Of a stretch of DNA of 64,000 nucleotides, positions 17,335 to 25,226 are shown piece by piece. The notes beneath the pieces are model-generated. The model saw only the letters and a program-made list of their open reading frames with translations, ran no database searches and had not been told where the DNA came from. Origin of the DNA: Guptibacillus spartinae (GTDB lineage Bacteria; Bacillota; Bacilli; Bacillales; Guptibacillaceae); the NCBI RefSeq assembly GCF_028610625.1, contig NZ_JAQQWU010000003.1, positions 1 to 64,000 on the forward strand, read 5' to 3'. Positions within the stretch are counted from its first letter, which is position 1; each line of letters starts with the position of its first letter. Both the position numbers and the translations under genes were made by a program.

Positions 17335-18045
17335 ATGATTAAATTAGATACAAATCATTTAACGAAATTAGAAGAAGACGTTCACAGCAAGCTATCGGAA
17401 GTTGTGGCAACGAACGATAAATTAAAAATTCTTGAAGCCGCTGAGCTGTGTGAAGTGTCGCCGTCGAAAGTATCAAAACTGGTGCGGAAATTAGGGTTTG
17501 ATAACTTTAAGCAATACAAGCTTTACTTTAGTGGCCAGCAAATTTATACGGAAAAGCAGAAGAAATCCAGTGAGATTGATCGCCTGATACAGTTCTTAGA
17601 AAGTTTCGACCCTGCGCTTATCGATGATTTTGTTTCGGTTTTTGAAAAATATAAAAAGATTATTATTTACGGACTTGGTCCATCGTTTATAAGTGCTGAG
17701 TATTTCGGCTATAAGCTAACGATTTCCTCTGATAAAAATGTAACGGTGGCACAAAGTGAGGACTTTGCAAGTCGCCTGGCGGATGAAGATACGCTTCTCA
17801 TTGTTCTATCTGTGACAGGGAAATTTTCTTCTTTTGAAAATTTGTTTGCTGAAACGAAGAAGAAGGGCGCCACGATCATGCTGGTTTTAGAAGAGTATGT
17901 GAATACGCTAGACTCCATGGCAGACTATATTTTTTATTTATCGAAGGTTCACCAGGATAGCAGCCTGCTTCCCTTTGAAAAAACGCGAACGGTATTTTTT
18001 ATTTTTATTGAAGAAGTGATTGCGAGGATGAGAGGGGAACGGTGA
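17335..18045 (+). CDS. RpiR/MurR-family transcriptional regulator
   Basis: A 236-residue regulator. An N-terminal helix-turn-helix (ILEAAELCEVSPSKVSKLVRK, about residues 30-50) is followed by a SIS sugar-phosphate-binding domain (KIIIYGLGPSFISAEYFGYKL and LIVLSVTGKFSSFENLF). Such proteins sense a phosphorylated sugar, which fits the kinase encoded just upstream. The ribosome site is weak (AAGGAATGAAAGAGT). It has its own terminator on both sides, so it is probably expressed separately while controlling the 13.4-17.2 kb operon. Confidence 0.88.
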   Translation: MIKLDTNHLTKLEEDVHSKLSEVVATNDKLKILEAAELCEVSPSKVSKLVRKLGFDNFKQYKLYFSGQQIYTEKQKKSSEIDRLIQFLESFDPALIDDFVSVFEKYKKIIIYGLGPSFISAEYFGYKLTISSDKNVTVAQSEDFASRLADEDTLLIVLSVTGKFSSFENLFAETKKKGATIMLVLEEYVNTLDSMADYIFYLSKVHQDSSLLPFEKTRTVFFIFIEEVIARMRGER

Positions 18046-18057
18046 ATAAGATAGGAT

Positions 18058-18095
18058 GCGTCTTACTTTCTATGGCATGAGGTAAGACGCTTTTT
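18058..18095 (+). terminator. Terminator of the RpiR gene
   Basis: GCGTCTTAC and GTAAGACGC form a 9-bp stem followed by TTTTT. Confidence 0.85.
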
Positions 18096-18103
18096 AGTGG
18101 AAG

Positions 18104-18442
18104 TTAAGCAGAAGGAGTATCTTCATATGTGATCGTTAGACTCTGGACCTTTATATCGTCGGCCTGTCTGTCTAACGATTTTACCGCCTGTTCAGACTGG
18201 TTTTCTAAAGCTGTTAGCAGCGTGCGGTTTGCCATCGTATAACGCTCGGTTTCCTCTACCATTGCTTTAACAATTTCGCCTTGCTGATCTTCGCTAATGA
18301 TAATAGTCCGTACCATATTTAGAAACTGTTCATCGATATGATGAATGTCGTCAATGGCATCCTGAAGTTGCTGTTGTTTAGATAATAAACTTGTGGATTC
18401 AAGAATTTGTTCTTTTACAGTTAACGAATGTAATTCTTTCAA
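18104..18442 (-). CDS. Small helical protein of the DUF6792-type operon
   Basis: A 112-residue protein with no signal peptide or membrane segment. It is almost entirely predicted helix with heptad-like spacing (QLQDAIDDIHHIDEQFLNMVRTIIIS; TALENQSEQAVKSLDRQ). Start is TTG with a perfect AAGGAGG 7 nt upstream. It is the last gene of a minus-strand operon, 25 nt after the large lipase-like protein. Its size and helical make-up resemble partner proteins of type VII-secreted effectors, but I see no WxG motif, so this is only a suggestion. I do not recognise a family with certainty. Confidence 0.7.
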   Translation of the reverse strand: MKELHSLTVKEQILESTSLLSKQQQLQDAIDDIHHIDEQFLNMVRTIIISEDQQGEIVKAMVEETERYTMANRTLLTALENQSEQAVKSLDRQADDIKVQSLTITYEDTPSA

Positions 18443-18466
18443 GAAAAAACCTCCTTAGTCGACTCC

Positions 18467-20317
18467 TTAAATGAGTGAAAAAAGCTTAGAAACTCGGTCA
18501 TCTTCACGAAACAAGTCTTCAATCGCTATGCGATATTTTTCAATATAGTCATATCCTTTTGTTACTTGCTTTCGAAGAGCAGACAGTTCATAGTCGAAAT
18601 CAACACCTTGAAGAGGAGGAATAGATTCGTGAACAGAGATATGACGAATGGTTTTACTTATTCGACTGAAATAGATGTGCTTTCGAAGATACATGCTATA
18701 ATGGGCGGGGTTTTGCTCAATATCATTTACTTTCGTGAAAACTTGATGCTTTTGTTTTAAGTATTCTTCCTCGATCTCTCGATTCACAGCGAGTTCGAAC
18801 CGTCGAATGGCCTCTTCTTTTTCCTGAATGATGGATTTCCCATCTCGATACATGCGAAGAGATGCGGATATGTTCACCAGGATGGGCTCACCATTCTGAC
18901 TTGTGGAGTAGACCATATCTGTACCCTGGTATGATTTATTGCCAGACCTCATAGCTTCAAGCATTTCAGCTATGCTATGACTGGATACGATCGTATCCAT
19001 CAGTTGTTTGTATTCTTCTTTATTTAGAGTCTCCAAATGTGAGAGAATCTGCGTGTAATTATGATAAAGCCTGGTAGCTAAGATCGCATCTCCAGCGATT
19101 GGAGGTGGTTGGGGAATCACTGAATCGTAGCGAATCTGATCCATTTTCCAAATAATATCCTCAATGTCTTGTAAATCTTTCTCTACTTCCTCAAAAACAT
19201 TAATAAGCTCATTTTTTTGGTCAGTTGTAATATAGTTGGCTTCTACTAACTTCCCGAAAATGGTGTCTCCGTTTTGCGTAATAACGTGAACATTATCGAG
19301 AAGCTTAGGAACTTTTTCGTTCATTCTTTCGACCATATCACTAAATTTTGATTGATCGAGCAGATAAGTTCCAGAGAGATTTGCGATAGCATTGCCTTCT
19401 AATAGGTCAGGATCGAAACCTACCAGAGCCTTAAGCACTTGATCATTTCCACCTTTTTTAGAGGCATCCGTATAATTGATGGCAAGCTGCTGAAAGTCTT
19501 CAATCACATAATCAGGAATTTCATCAACCAATTCTCGAATGCCATTGTAAGTGGGATTTGTATCGATCATGTCTACGTCCCCAAGTGTAACAAATCCTCT
19601 GACACCACTTGTCCCATATAACGGATCATCATAGGAGATGGTCTGGTGAACCCTGTTTGCTTTTTGACTGTAGTAATCTTTGGTGAAGGCTTCGAGAGCT
19701 TTGGGGTCTATGTTGTAGATAGCACTGAGGTTATGAGGCGAAATGGAAAACTTTTTTGAAACTTCTCTTTGAAAGTTAGTATCAGCCACCCATAACTGAT
19801 AGTAATTAGTTTGTGCACCATTTACACTATAGACTTCATCAAATGTATCGTACAAAAGTAGAGCTGTTGTATTATTGTTATGGGCTAGTGAATGAGAAAG
19901 GCCAATTACCGAGACAGTATTGTCATTCTCCGAGATGTGAAATTCGTTTTTTACATCTTTAACAAATTCATTTGTCATCCTCGCTTGTGAATAATCTTTA
20001 CCAGCAAACATTGCTTTAATGTTATAAGTCCAATCATCATATCCTTGGGACCCCTGAGAAATAACAAAAATTTCATTGATGTCATTTTCTTTTGATTTAA
20101 AATGAATGGCTGTACCGTCATAACCTGAAGAATCTCCTTCAAGTCTCATAGACTCAGATGAGTGAAAGATATCTACGTTAGCAGGAAGAACTTCCCCGAA
20201 TTCTTCAAGATAAATTCGTTGTACTTCTTGAATGAAATCCTTATTGGAGAGATTGCTATATTCTAATTCTGTTATTCTTAGACGAAACTCTCTGGAAGTT
20301 GATAAATGAATCGTCAT
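18467..20317 (-). CDS. Large lipase-like protein, probably DUF6792 type
   Basis: A protein of about 616 residues without a signal peptide. The N-terminal third looks like an alpha/beta hydrolase: a strand-rich segment ending EIFVISQGSQG, then VSVIGLSHSLAHNNN, which has the GxSxS nucleophile-elbow pattern of lipases. The middle and C-terminal parts are mostly helical, with long charged coiled-coil stretches (about residues 500-616). I chose ATG 20317 because the upstream GTG at 20329 has no ribosome site; the chosen start follows the lipoprotein stop by 4 nt. The layout recalls Bacillus DUF6792 proteins; enzymatic activity is unproven. Confidence 0.72.
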   Translation of the reverse strand: MTIHLSTSREFRLRITELEYSNLSNKDFIQEVQRIYLEEFGEVLPANVDIFHSSESMRLEGDSSGYDGTAIHFKSKENDINEIFVISQGSQGYDDWTYNIKAMFAGKDYSQARMTNEFVKDVKNEFHISENDNTVSVIGLSHSLAHNNNTTALLLYDTFDEVYSVNGAQTNYYQLWVADTNFQREVSKKFSISPHNLSAIYNIDPKALEAFTKDYYSQKANRVHQTISYDDPLYGTSGVRGFVTLGDVDMIDTNPTYNGIRELVDEIPDYVIEDFQQLAINYTDASKKGGNDQVLKALVGFDPDLLEGNAIANLSGTYLLDQSKFSDMVERMNEKVPKLLDNVHVITQNGDTIFGKLVEANYITTDQKNELINVFEEVEKDLQDIEDIIWKMDQIRYDSVIPQPPPIAGDAILATRLYHNYTQILSHLETLNKEEYKQLMDTIVSSHSIAEMLEAMRSGNKSYQGTDMVYSTSQNGEPILVNISASLRMYRDGKSIIQEKEEAIRRFELAVNREIEEEYLKQKHQVFTKVNDIEQNPAHYSMYLRKHIYFSRISKTIRHISVHESIPPLQGVDFDYELSALRKQVTKGYDYIEKYRIAIEDLFREDDRVSKLFSLI

Positions 20318-20321
20318 AAGT

Positions 20322-20978
20322 TTACTCACTTTCTGTAATGAATTTGATGGATTCCAACCAATTATAAGTAGTGGTTTTGTAATCTTTCATCACTTGATTA
20401 CAGTCACTTTCAACATTACCCTTACTACACTCTGAAAGTGTTGTCACTTCAATAGCCCCGTTATTTTCTGTGTTCTGAATCAAGGCGACAATTCCAAAGT
20501 AACCATCTTCATCTTCATAAAAAGATCTTTGTATCGTACGTCCGTCTAGTTTTTTTTCTTGAAATTGTAGAGGGAGATCAAAATTTTCTTCAAGAGTTTG
20601 TAAGCTAGATTTCATAAATTCAGCTTTCATAAATTGATAGTATTTCATGTTGATTCTCGTACTTACATTATTATCTTTAAAACCAATACTATATTTTTCA
20701 CTATCGTCTTGTACATAATACCCTCTTTCATCTATAACGCCCTCTTGAGGGAAGTTCATACTATAAGCTCCAGTTTTAGAAAGAAAAGGATAAAATCCTT
20801 CTTCAGTCTCGTTAATTGATTGAAGGAACCCCTTAGTAAACTCATCTTCAAATGCTCTTACACTCGGAAGTTTCTCAGCCTCTACTTTCTCTGGATCCGT
20901 TGTTTGATTTTCTTCACTCATTTGACAGCCTCCTATAAATATAGATAAAACCATGAGTAGACTAATAAATAACCTCAT
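20322..20978 (-). CDS. Lipoprotein of the DUF6792-type operon
   Basis: A 218-residue predicted lipoprotein. The signal peptide ends in a lipobox FIGGC with the lipidated Cys at residue 18. The mature part has no motif I recognise; it carries three Cys near the C-terminus (SECSKGNVESDCNQ), two of them spaced for a possible disulfide. AGCTGGAGGATAACA precedes the ATG. It is the first gene of the operon and its stop lies 4 nt before the start of the large protein, so the two are translationally coupled. A decayed second copy lies just upstream at 21171-21387. Confidence 0.8.
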   Translation of the reverse strand: MRLFISLLMVLSIFIGGCQMSEENQTTDPEKVEAEKLPSVRAFEDEFTKGFLQSINETEEGFYPFLSKTGAYSMNFPQEGVIDERGYYVQDDSEKYSIGFKDNNVSTRINMKYYQFMKAEFMKSSLQTLEENFDLPLQFQEKKLDGRTIQRSFYEDEDGYFGIVALIQNTENNGAIEVTTLSECSKGNVESDCNQVMKDYKTTTYNWLESIKFITESE

Positions 20979-21170
20979 TGTTATCCTCCAGCTTCATATA
21001 GTTGTTGTAGGTTTCTTATTAAAAGATACAATAGATAACCTTTTCTTGGAATGTAACTAGGAGATTTTCTTGGTTGGTTAGCGAAGTGAGGACATTCGTA
21101 CTAGTTTTTGGTGAAATTTGTGTGCTTAAGCTAAACGTTTGTTTATTACCATGCTTATCTTTGTGAAATG

Positions 21171-21387
21171 CTTTTTACATCCATTACTCCTTGAGCTGGA
21201 AAATCCATTTTATATCTTCTCGTTCCTGATAAGAAGGGATAAAATCCTTCTCTCGTCTCTTCAGTTAATTGTAAGAAACCTCTGTAAAGTCATCTTCAAA
21301 AGCTTGTACTTTCGGTAGATCTTCAGGATCAGTCGTTTTGAACTCATTATTTATTTGGCGGCCTGCTGAAAAGATAGGTTGCTTCAT
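21171..21387 (-). pseudogene. Remnant of a duplicated lipoprotein gene
   Basis: Reading the minus strand from ATG 21387 gives KTTDPEDLPKVQAFEDDFT and then, after a frameshift, GFLQLTEETREGFYPFLSG and YKMDFPAQGVMD. These align with TTDPEKVEAEKLPSVRAFED, GFLQSINETEEGFYPFLSK and YSMNFPQEGVID of the intact lipoprotein 0.3 kb downstream. The signal peptide is damaged and the 3' two-thirds are gone. The upstream sequences also share ATTAAAAGATACAATA. It is a decayed tandem duplicate. Confidence 0.85.
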
Positions 21388-21488
21388 TGATTCCTCCAAG
21401 TTGATGGTTGTTTATCTCTTATATTAAAAGATACAATAATAAAATGAGTCACTTTTAAGATACAAACCGATATAGGAATGGCCACGCT

Positions 21489-22223
21489 TTATTTATGCCA
21501 TCGGCTTTGATGATACTGCTCTGCTTTTTCGAAATAAGAATTTACCGAGATGTACCCAATGCTATAAAAATCCTCATCCGTGTCCCATAACTGATAAGCT
21601 TCTAAGCTATCGTCGTATTCATCCATTCGATTTTCGGGAACGGCATAGGCATCCTCATATTCCATATTCTGAAACTCCTGTATCGGAATGTAATAACGGG
21701 CGGAATCGATAGCTCCTTCTTTTACTAACTTCTTTAATGCTGAGCCGGAAGCAGCGTGATCGCGATGAGGATCTTTATAGGTTAAGGTATGGTGGCTCGC
21801 AGATGGGTAGCGTTTTTCCATTTCGAGTACGATGCTCATGACGTCTTCTTTTTTTATCTCTCCATCGGGAAGGTCATAAACATACACGTCTTCCTCTTCC
21901 ACTTCTAATTCTGTAACGGATTTTTTGAATTCCTTTACTCGTGAGTCGCCAAATTCTTTTTCTGTAATAGGAGCTTCCTTCTTTTCGATTAATCGTTCAT
22001 TTATCGTCTTTAGGGATTGACTTGCTTCTCCATGTGATAGTAAGACTACTGCTACTTTATTTCCTTTATCGAGCTGTCGAAGAATCGATGGACCAAGACT
22101 TAAAACTTCATCGTCTGCATGAGGAGCATAAAACACAGAAGTTTCTGGCTCGGTGTCTATCATACTGCAAGCATTGAGCGGACTGATACATAATAGTAGT
22201 AAAAAAAGGTAGAAAACTCTCAT
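21489..22223 (-). CDS. PIG-L/LmbE-family deacetylase lipoprotein
   Basis: A zinc-dependent de-N-acetylase of about 244 residues attached to the outer membrane face. The signal peptide MRVFYLFLLLLCISPLNAC gives a lipobox with Cys19. The metal-binding motif PHADDE (34-39) and the later DPHRDH are intact. Family members remove N-acetyl groups from GlcNAc-containing molecules. The frame is open from 22268, but ATG 22223 starts the signal peptide and has GGGGGATT upstream. It is divergent from an HGSNAT-like acetyltransferase gene, 111 nt away. Confidence 0.85.
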   Translation of the reverse strand: MRVFYLFLLLLCISPLNACSMIDTEPETSVFYAPHADDEVLSLGPSILRQLDKGNKVAVVLLSHGEASQSLKTINERLIEKKEAPITEKEFGDSRVKEFKKSVTELEVEEEDVYVYDLPDGEIKKEDVMSIVLEMEKRYPSASHHTLTYKDPHRDHAASGSALKKLVKEGAIDSARYYIPIQEFQNMEYEDAYAVPENRMDEYDDSLEAYQLWDTDEDFYSIGYISVNSYFEKAEQYHQSRWHK

Positions 22224-22334
22224 TTGAATCCCCCAAACTGGAAAATTGTCACTTTTCAATTCTATCAAAGTTTTTTTGCCTGGTGTATACTTTCATAGTA
22301 GGAGAAATAAGAATGTGTGTGAAAGGATTCTGGT

Positions 22335-23459
22335 ATGTCTAAAGCTCAGCAAATGAAAAAGAAGAGAGTCTATTCCCTTGATATGTTGAGAGGGATTATT
22401 GTTGTTTTATCTGTTTTTTTAAGTACGATTCCTGCTGGTCGTATCGAGTATGAAAGTCTTCGCCATGCGGAATGGTATGGTGTGACTATTATTGATGTGA
22501 TTCTCCCTACTTTCATCACAATTTTTGGGGCAAGTATGGCCATTGCCTATCAGCGCGGGGTGAAATGGGAAAAAATAATTAAGCGAACTGTTCGTCTCAT
22601 TGTTTACGGTATTATTTTTACAATCATCGTTACGTGGAGTCTTGATTTTGCGACTTTACGATGGACTGGTGTTTTGCAGATGTTTGCTTTCCTTGGCATT
22701 GTCGCCGTTACCATTACATATTTTGTGAAGTCTCCCTTTAAACTCATGCTGATCGCTTTGTTGGTTTCTTCGATTTATGGAGGAGCTCTCCTTACATTCG
22801 GACAATCGTGTGAAGATCAGATGCCTCAACCAGACTGCAATCCATCTGGGATTATCGATCGTGCCATTTTCGGTGAAGACCACTTGTATCATCAAGGGAA
22901 GCGTGGATATGATCCTGAAGGGCTAGTCACTAGTTTTTCTGCGTTGTCGAATGTTTTGTTCGGCTTCGCCATCGGAAAATTAATTCTATCAAGAAAAGAA
23001 ACCGGTGCATGGAAAGAACTGCTAGGAATTGGTTTGCTCGTCATCGCTTTATCTCTAATTTGGCATCAATTTCTCCCATATAATAAGCGATTATGGACCC
23101 CTGCATTTGCAATGCTTGCTGCTGGTCTAACGTCTTCGATGCTATCCATTCTGTATCTCCTTTTTGATAAAGGAAAAGTAGATGCGAAAGAGACATATAT
23201 GAAGCCGATTGTTTGGTATTTAGAAGCATTTGGACGAAATAGCTTTTTAATTTACTTTGGTAAATTTATGCTGGCATCTTTGTTAATCCATCTTACGTTG
23301 AAGAATGACGGAAAGAATGAATCGTTGGCCACCATTCTTTATGATGGCCTAGCGTCTTTCGTTCCGCATCCTCAATTAGCCTATGCTCTTCTTAATTTGC
23401 TATTCTGGACGATTATTGCTTTTGTATGTCATAGGAAGAGATGGTATCTGAAAGTGTAA
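22335..23459 (+). CDS. HGSNAT-like membrane N-acetyltransferase (DUF1624/DUF5009 type)
   Basis: A polytopic membrane protein of 374 residues with about ten hydrophobic helices. The N-terminal RVYSLDMLRGIIVVLSVFL, the RWTGVLQ segment and KRLWTPAFAMLAAG match heparan-alpha-glucosaminide N-acetyltransferase relatives, as does the loop DHLYHQGKRGYDPEG. Such proteins transfer acetyl groups across the membrane to amino sugars; the substrate here is unknown. It lies back to back with a PIG-L deacetylase gene, which would catalyse the opposite type of reaction. A terminator follows at 23473. Confidence 0.82.
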   Translation: MSKAQQMKKKRVYSLDMLRGIIVVLSVFLSTIPAGRIEYESLRHAEWYGVTIIDVILPTFITIFGASMAIAYQRGVKWEKIIKRTVRLIVYGIIFTIIVTWSLDFATLRWTGVLQMFAFLGIVAVTITYFVKSPFKLMLIALLVSSIYGGALLTFGQSCEDQMPQPDCNPSGIIDRAIFGEDHLYHQGKRGYDPEGLVTSFSALSNVLFGFAIGKLILSRKETGAWKELLGIGLLVIALSLIWHQFLPYNKRLWTPAFAMLAAGLTSSMLSILYLLFDKGKVDAKETYMKPIVWYLEAFGRNSFLIYFGKFMLASLLIHLTLKNDGKNESLATILYDGLASFVPHPQLAYALLNLLFWTIIAFVCHRKRWYLKV

Positions 23460-23472
23460 ATGCGTAGAAAGA

Positions 23473-23514
23473 AAGAATTCGAACCAGGCTATTTGGATCG
23501 AATTCTTTTTTCAT
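23473..23514 (+). terminator. Terminator of the acetyltransferase gene
   Basis: AAGAATTCGA and TCGAATTCTT form a 10-bp stem with a 15-nt loop followed by TTTTT. Confidence 0.8.
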
Positions 23515-23649
23515 TTGTCATGTAAAGGATCAATCCGACTGCTTATTATTTCCTATTAATCGACAGAACCTCTCATGGTTTCTGGTTCCTAGTACCTATA
23601 TAATAGAGTAGTGTTATGACACAATTTGGGAAAAATGGGGGATGGTTGC

Positions 23650-25098
23650 ATGAGGAAAACGGTGCTTAATTTGTTCGTAGCTCTATTGTTTGGGGGACTA
23701 TTAATCCCTATGAACGGGTATGCCGCAAGTGATGAGCATGGGGAATTGAAGAATGAGATTAATAAGGTGAGGCAGGAGAAGGGGACAACTTTTACTAAAG
23801 AAGAAATGGACAAAATGAAGACCCAGGTAAAAGAAAAGCTTGCGACTGATCCTAATAAAATCAAAACATTGACGGATTATTGGGAAAATGAACCGAATGA
23901 TTCGTTCAATCAAGCGAATCTATTACATCTCGATGATACCGTATACGGAACTTTCGAATGGGAAGATGTAGATATCTATCAAGTTGAAGTGAAAAATCCA
24001 ATGGAATTGCTTGTCTCTGGTACGGCGCAGAGAGGGATTGATCTTGGCTTTTTGCTTGCAGATGGCTATGGAAATTGGTTGGAGCCAGATGCTTCTGATG
24101 TCTACGATGGAATCCAATTTCAGCTCTATGTGATTCCAGAAGGAACTTATTATATTGGTGCAATTGATCTAAATGGTGGCGGCACTGATAGCATGTATGC
24201 CTTATCTGCTATGAATATGGAATATATTCAACGTATTTCAGGTGACAATCGCTATGAAACAGCAATTGAGATTGCGAGAGCAGGTTGGCCAGATGGAGCA
24301 GATAATGTCGTGCTTGCGACAGGGACTACTTTCCCAGATGCGTTAGCTGGAGCTCCTCTTGCCTTTCAAATGGATGCCCCGATTCTATTAACACCAAAAG
24401 CCAAGCTTGATAAGCGGGTCAGGGATGTAATGAAAGAGTTTGGCGTGAAGAAGGTGACAATTCTTGGTGGACCGAATGCTGTTTCATCAGCAGTAGAAAA
24501 TGAATTGAAAAAAGAGTTGAAGTTAAGTGTGAATCGCATTCAAGGAGAAAATCGATACGAAACGGCAGCCGCGATTTCCGAGACGCTTCTTCCTAATCGC
24601 ACAGCAGTCGTAGCGTACGGAGGGAATTTCCCTGATGCCCTATCGATGGCACCTTATGCGGCGATGTACGGTCACCCGATTTTTCTAACGGATAAAAATG
24701 AGCTATCGCAAGCAACGAAGAAAGCGATGTCGAGTTATACAAAAACGTATGTGATTGGTGGTCCAAGTGCAATCAGTGATAAAGTGGCGAAACAGCTTCC
24801 TTCCCCAACTAGAATTAAAGGAAATGATCGCTATGAAACTTCGATTGCTGTCGCTAAGAAGCTCGAACTTCCAACAGGTTTTGTCTTTGTCGCTACTGGT
24901 GAAGGGTTCGCAGACGCGTTAACTGGCTCAGTTTTAGCTGCAAAATTTGGTGCACCAACGATTCTAACAAAGAAAAATCAGTTGCCAGACTCTACTTATA
25001 CGTTCTTTAAAGAAGAGCAAACAACGGATTACATTATTCTAGGTGGAGAAAGTGCTGTTGGAACGGGTGTGGAGGATGATATTTTTTCAGTAGATTGA
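23650..25098 (+). CDS. Secreted PPC and CWB2 cell-wall-binding protein
   Basis: About 482 residues. A signal peptide (cleavage after GYAA, near residue 26) is followed by a short charged linker, a bacterial pre-peptidase C-terminal (PPC) domain (ENEPNDSFNQANLL ... TYYIGAIDLN, about 85-190), and three cell-wall-binding type 2 repeats. Each repeat starts with R(I)xGxxRYET (RISGDNRYET, RIQGENRYET, RIKGNDRYET) and includes FPDAL or FADAL and a (L/I)GG motif. The CWB2 repeats should anchor it to wall polymers; the PPC domain has no catalytic partner here. ATG 23650 was preferred to upstream TTG/ATG because GGGGGA precedes it and the signal peptide begins there. Confidence 0.88.
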   Translation: MRKTVLNLFVALLFGGLLIPMNGYAASDEHGELKNEINKVRQEKGTTFTKEEMDKMKTQVKEKLATDPNKIKTLTDYWENEPNDSFNQANLLHLDDTVYGTFEWEDVDIYQVEVKNPMELLVSGTAQRGIDLGFLLADGYGNWLEPDASDVYDGIQFQLYVIPEGTYYIGAIDLNGGGTDSMYALSAMNMEYIQRISGDNRYETAIEIARAGWPDGADNVVLATGTTFPDALAGAPLAFQMDAPILLTPKAKLDKRVRDVMKEFGVKKVTILGGPNAVSSAVENELKKELKLSVNRIQGENRYETAAAISETLLPNRTAVVAYGGNFPDALSMAPYAAMYGHPIFLTDKNELSQATKKAMSSYTKTYVIGGPSAISDKVAKQLPSPTRIKGNDRYETSIAVAKKLELPTGFVFVATGEGFADALTGSVLAAKFGAPTILTKKNQLPDSTYTFFKEEQTTDYIILGGESAVGTGVEDDIFSVD

Positions 25099-25104
25099 GC
25101 GGTT

Positions 25105-25144
25105 GGTGCCTGTCACCACCCGGTATTTGTCACTAATTGTCGAG
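25105..25144 (+). repeat. Dispersed repeat family A, copy 1
   Basis: GGTGCCTGTCACCACCCGG followed by TATTTGTCACTAATTGTCGAG. It lies 7 bp after the stop codon of the CWB2 gene and before the hairpin at 25167. GGTG and CACC at its left end can form a small stem. Confidence 0.85.
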
Positions 25145-25166
25145 GCTGAGGGAGAAGTATGTGAAT

Positions 25167-25207
25167 GAAAGGAATCGTGGGGGATATACGCCACGATTCC
25201 TTTCGAT
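25167..25207 (+). terminator. Hairpin after the CWB2 gene
   Basis: GAAAGGAATCGTGG and CCACGATTCCTTTC form a perfect 14-bp stem with a 10-nt loop. The tail is GATTTAT, so the T run is weak. Confidence 0.65.
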
Positions 25208-25226
25208 TTATAGAGGAAAGCAGGTA

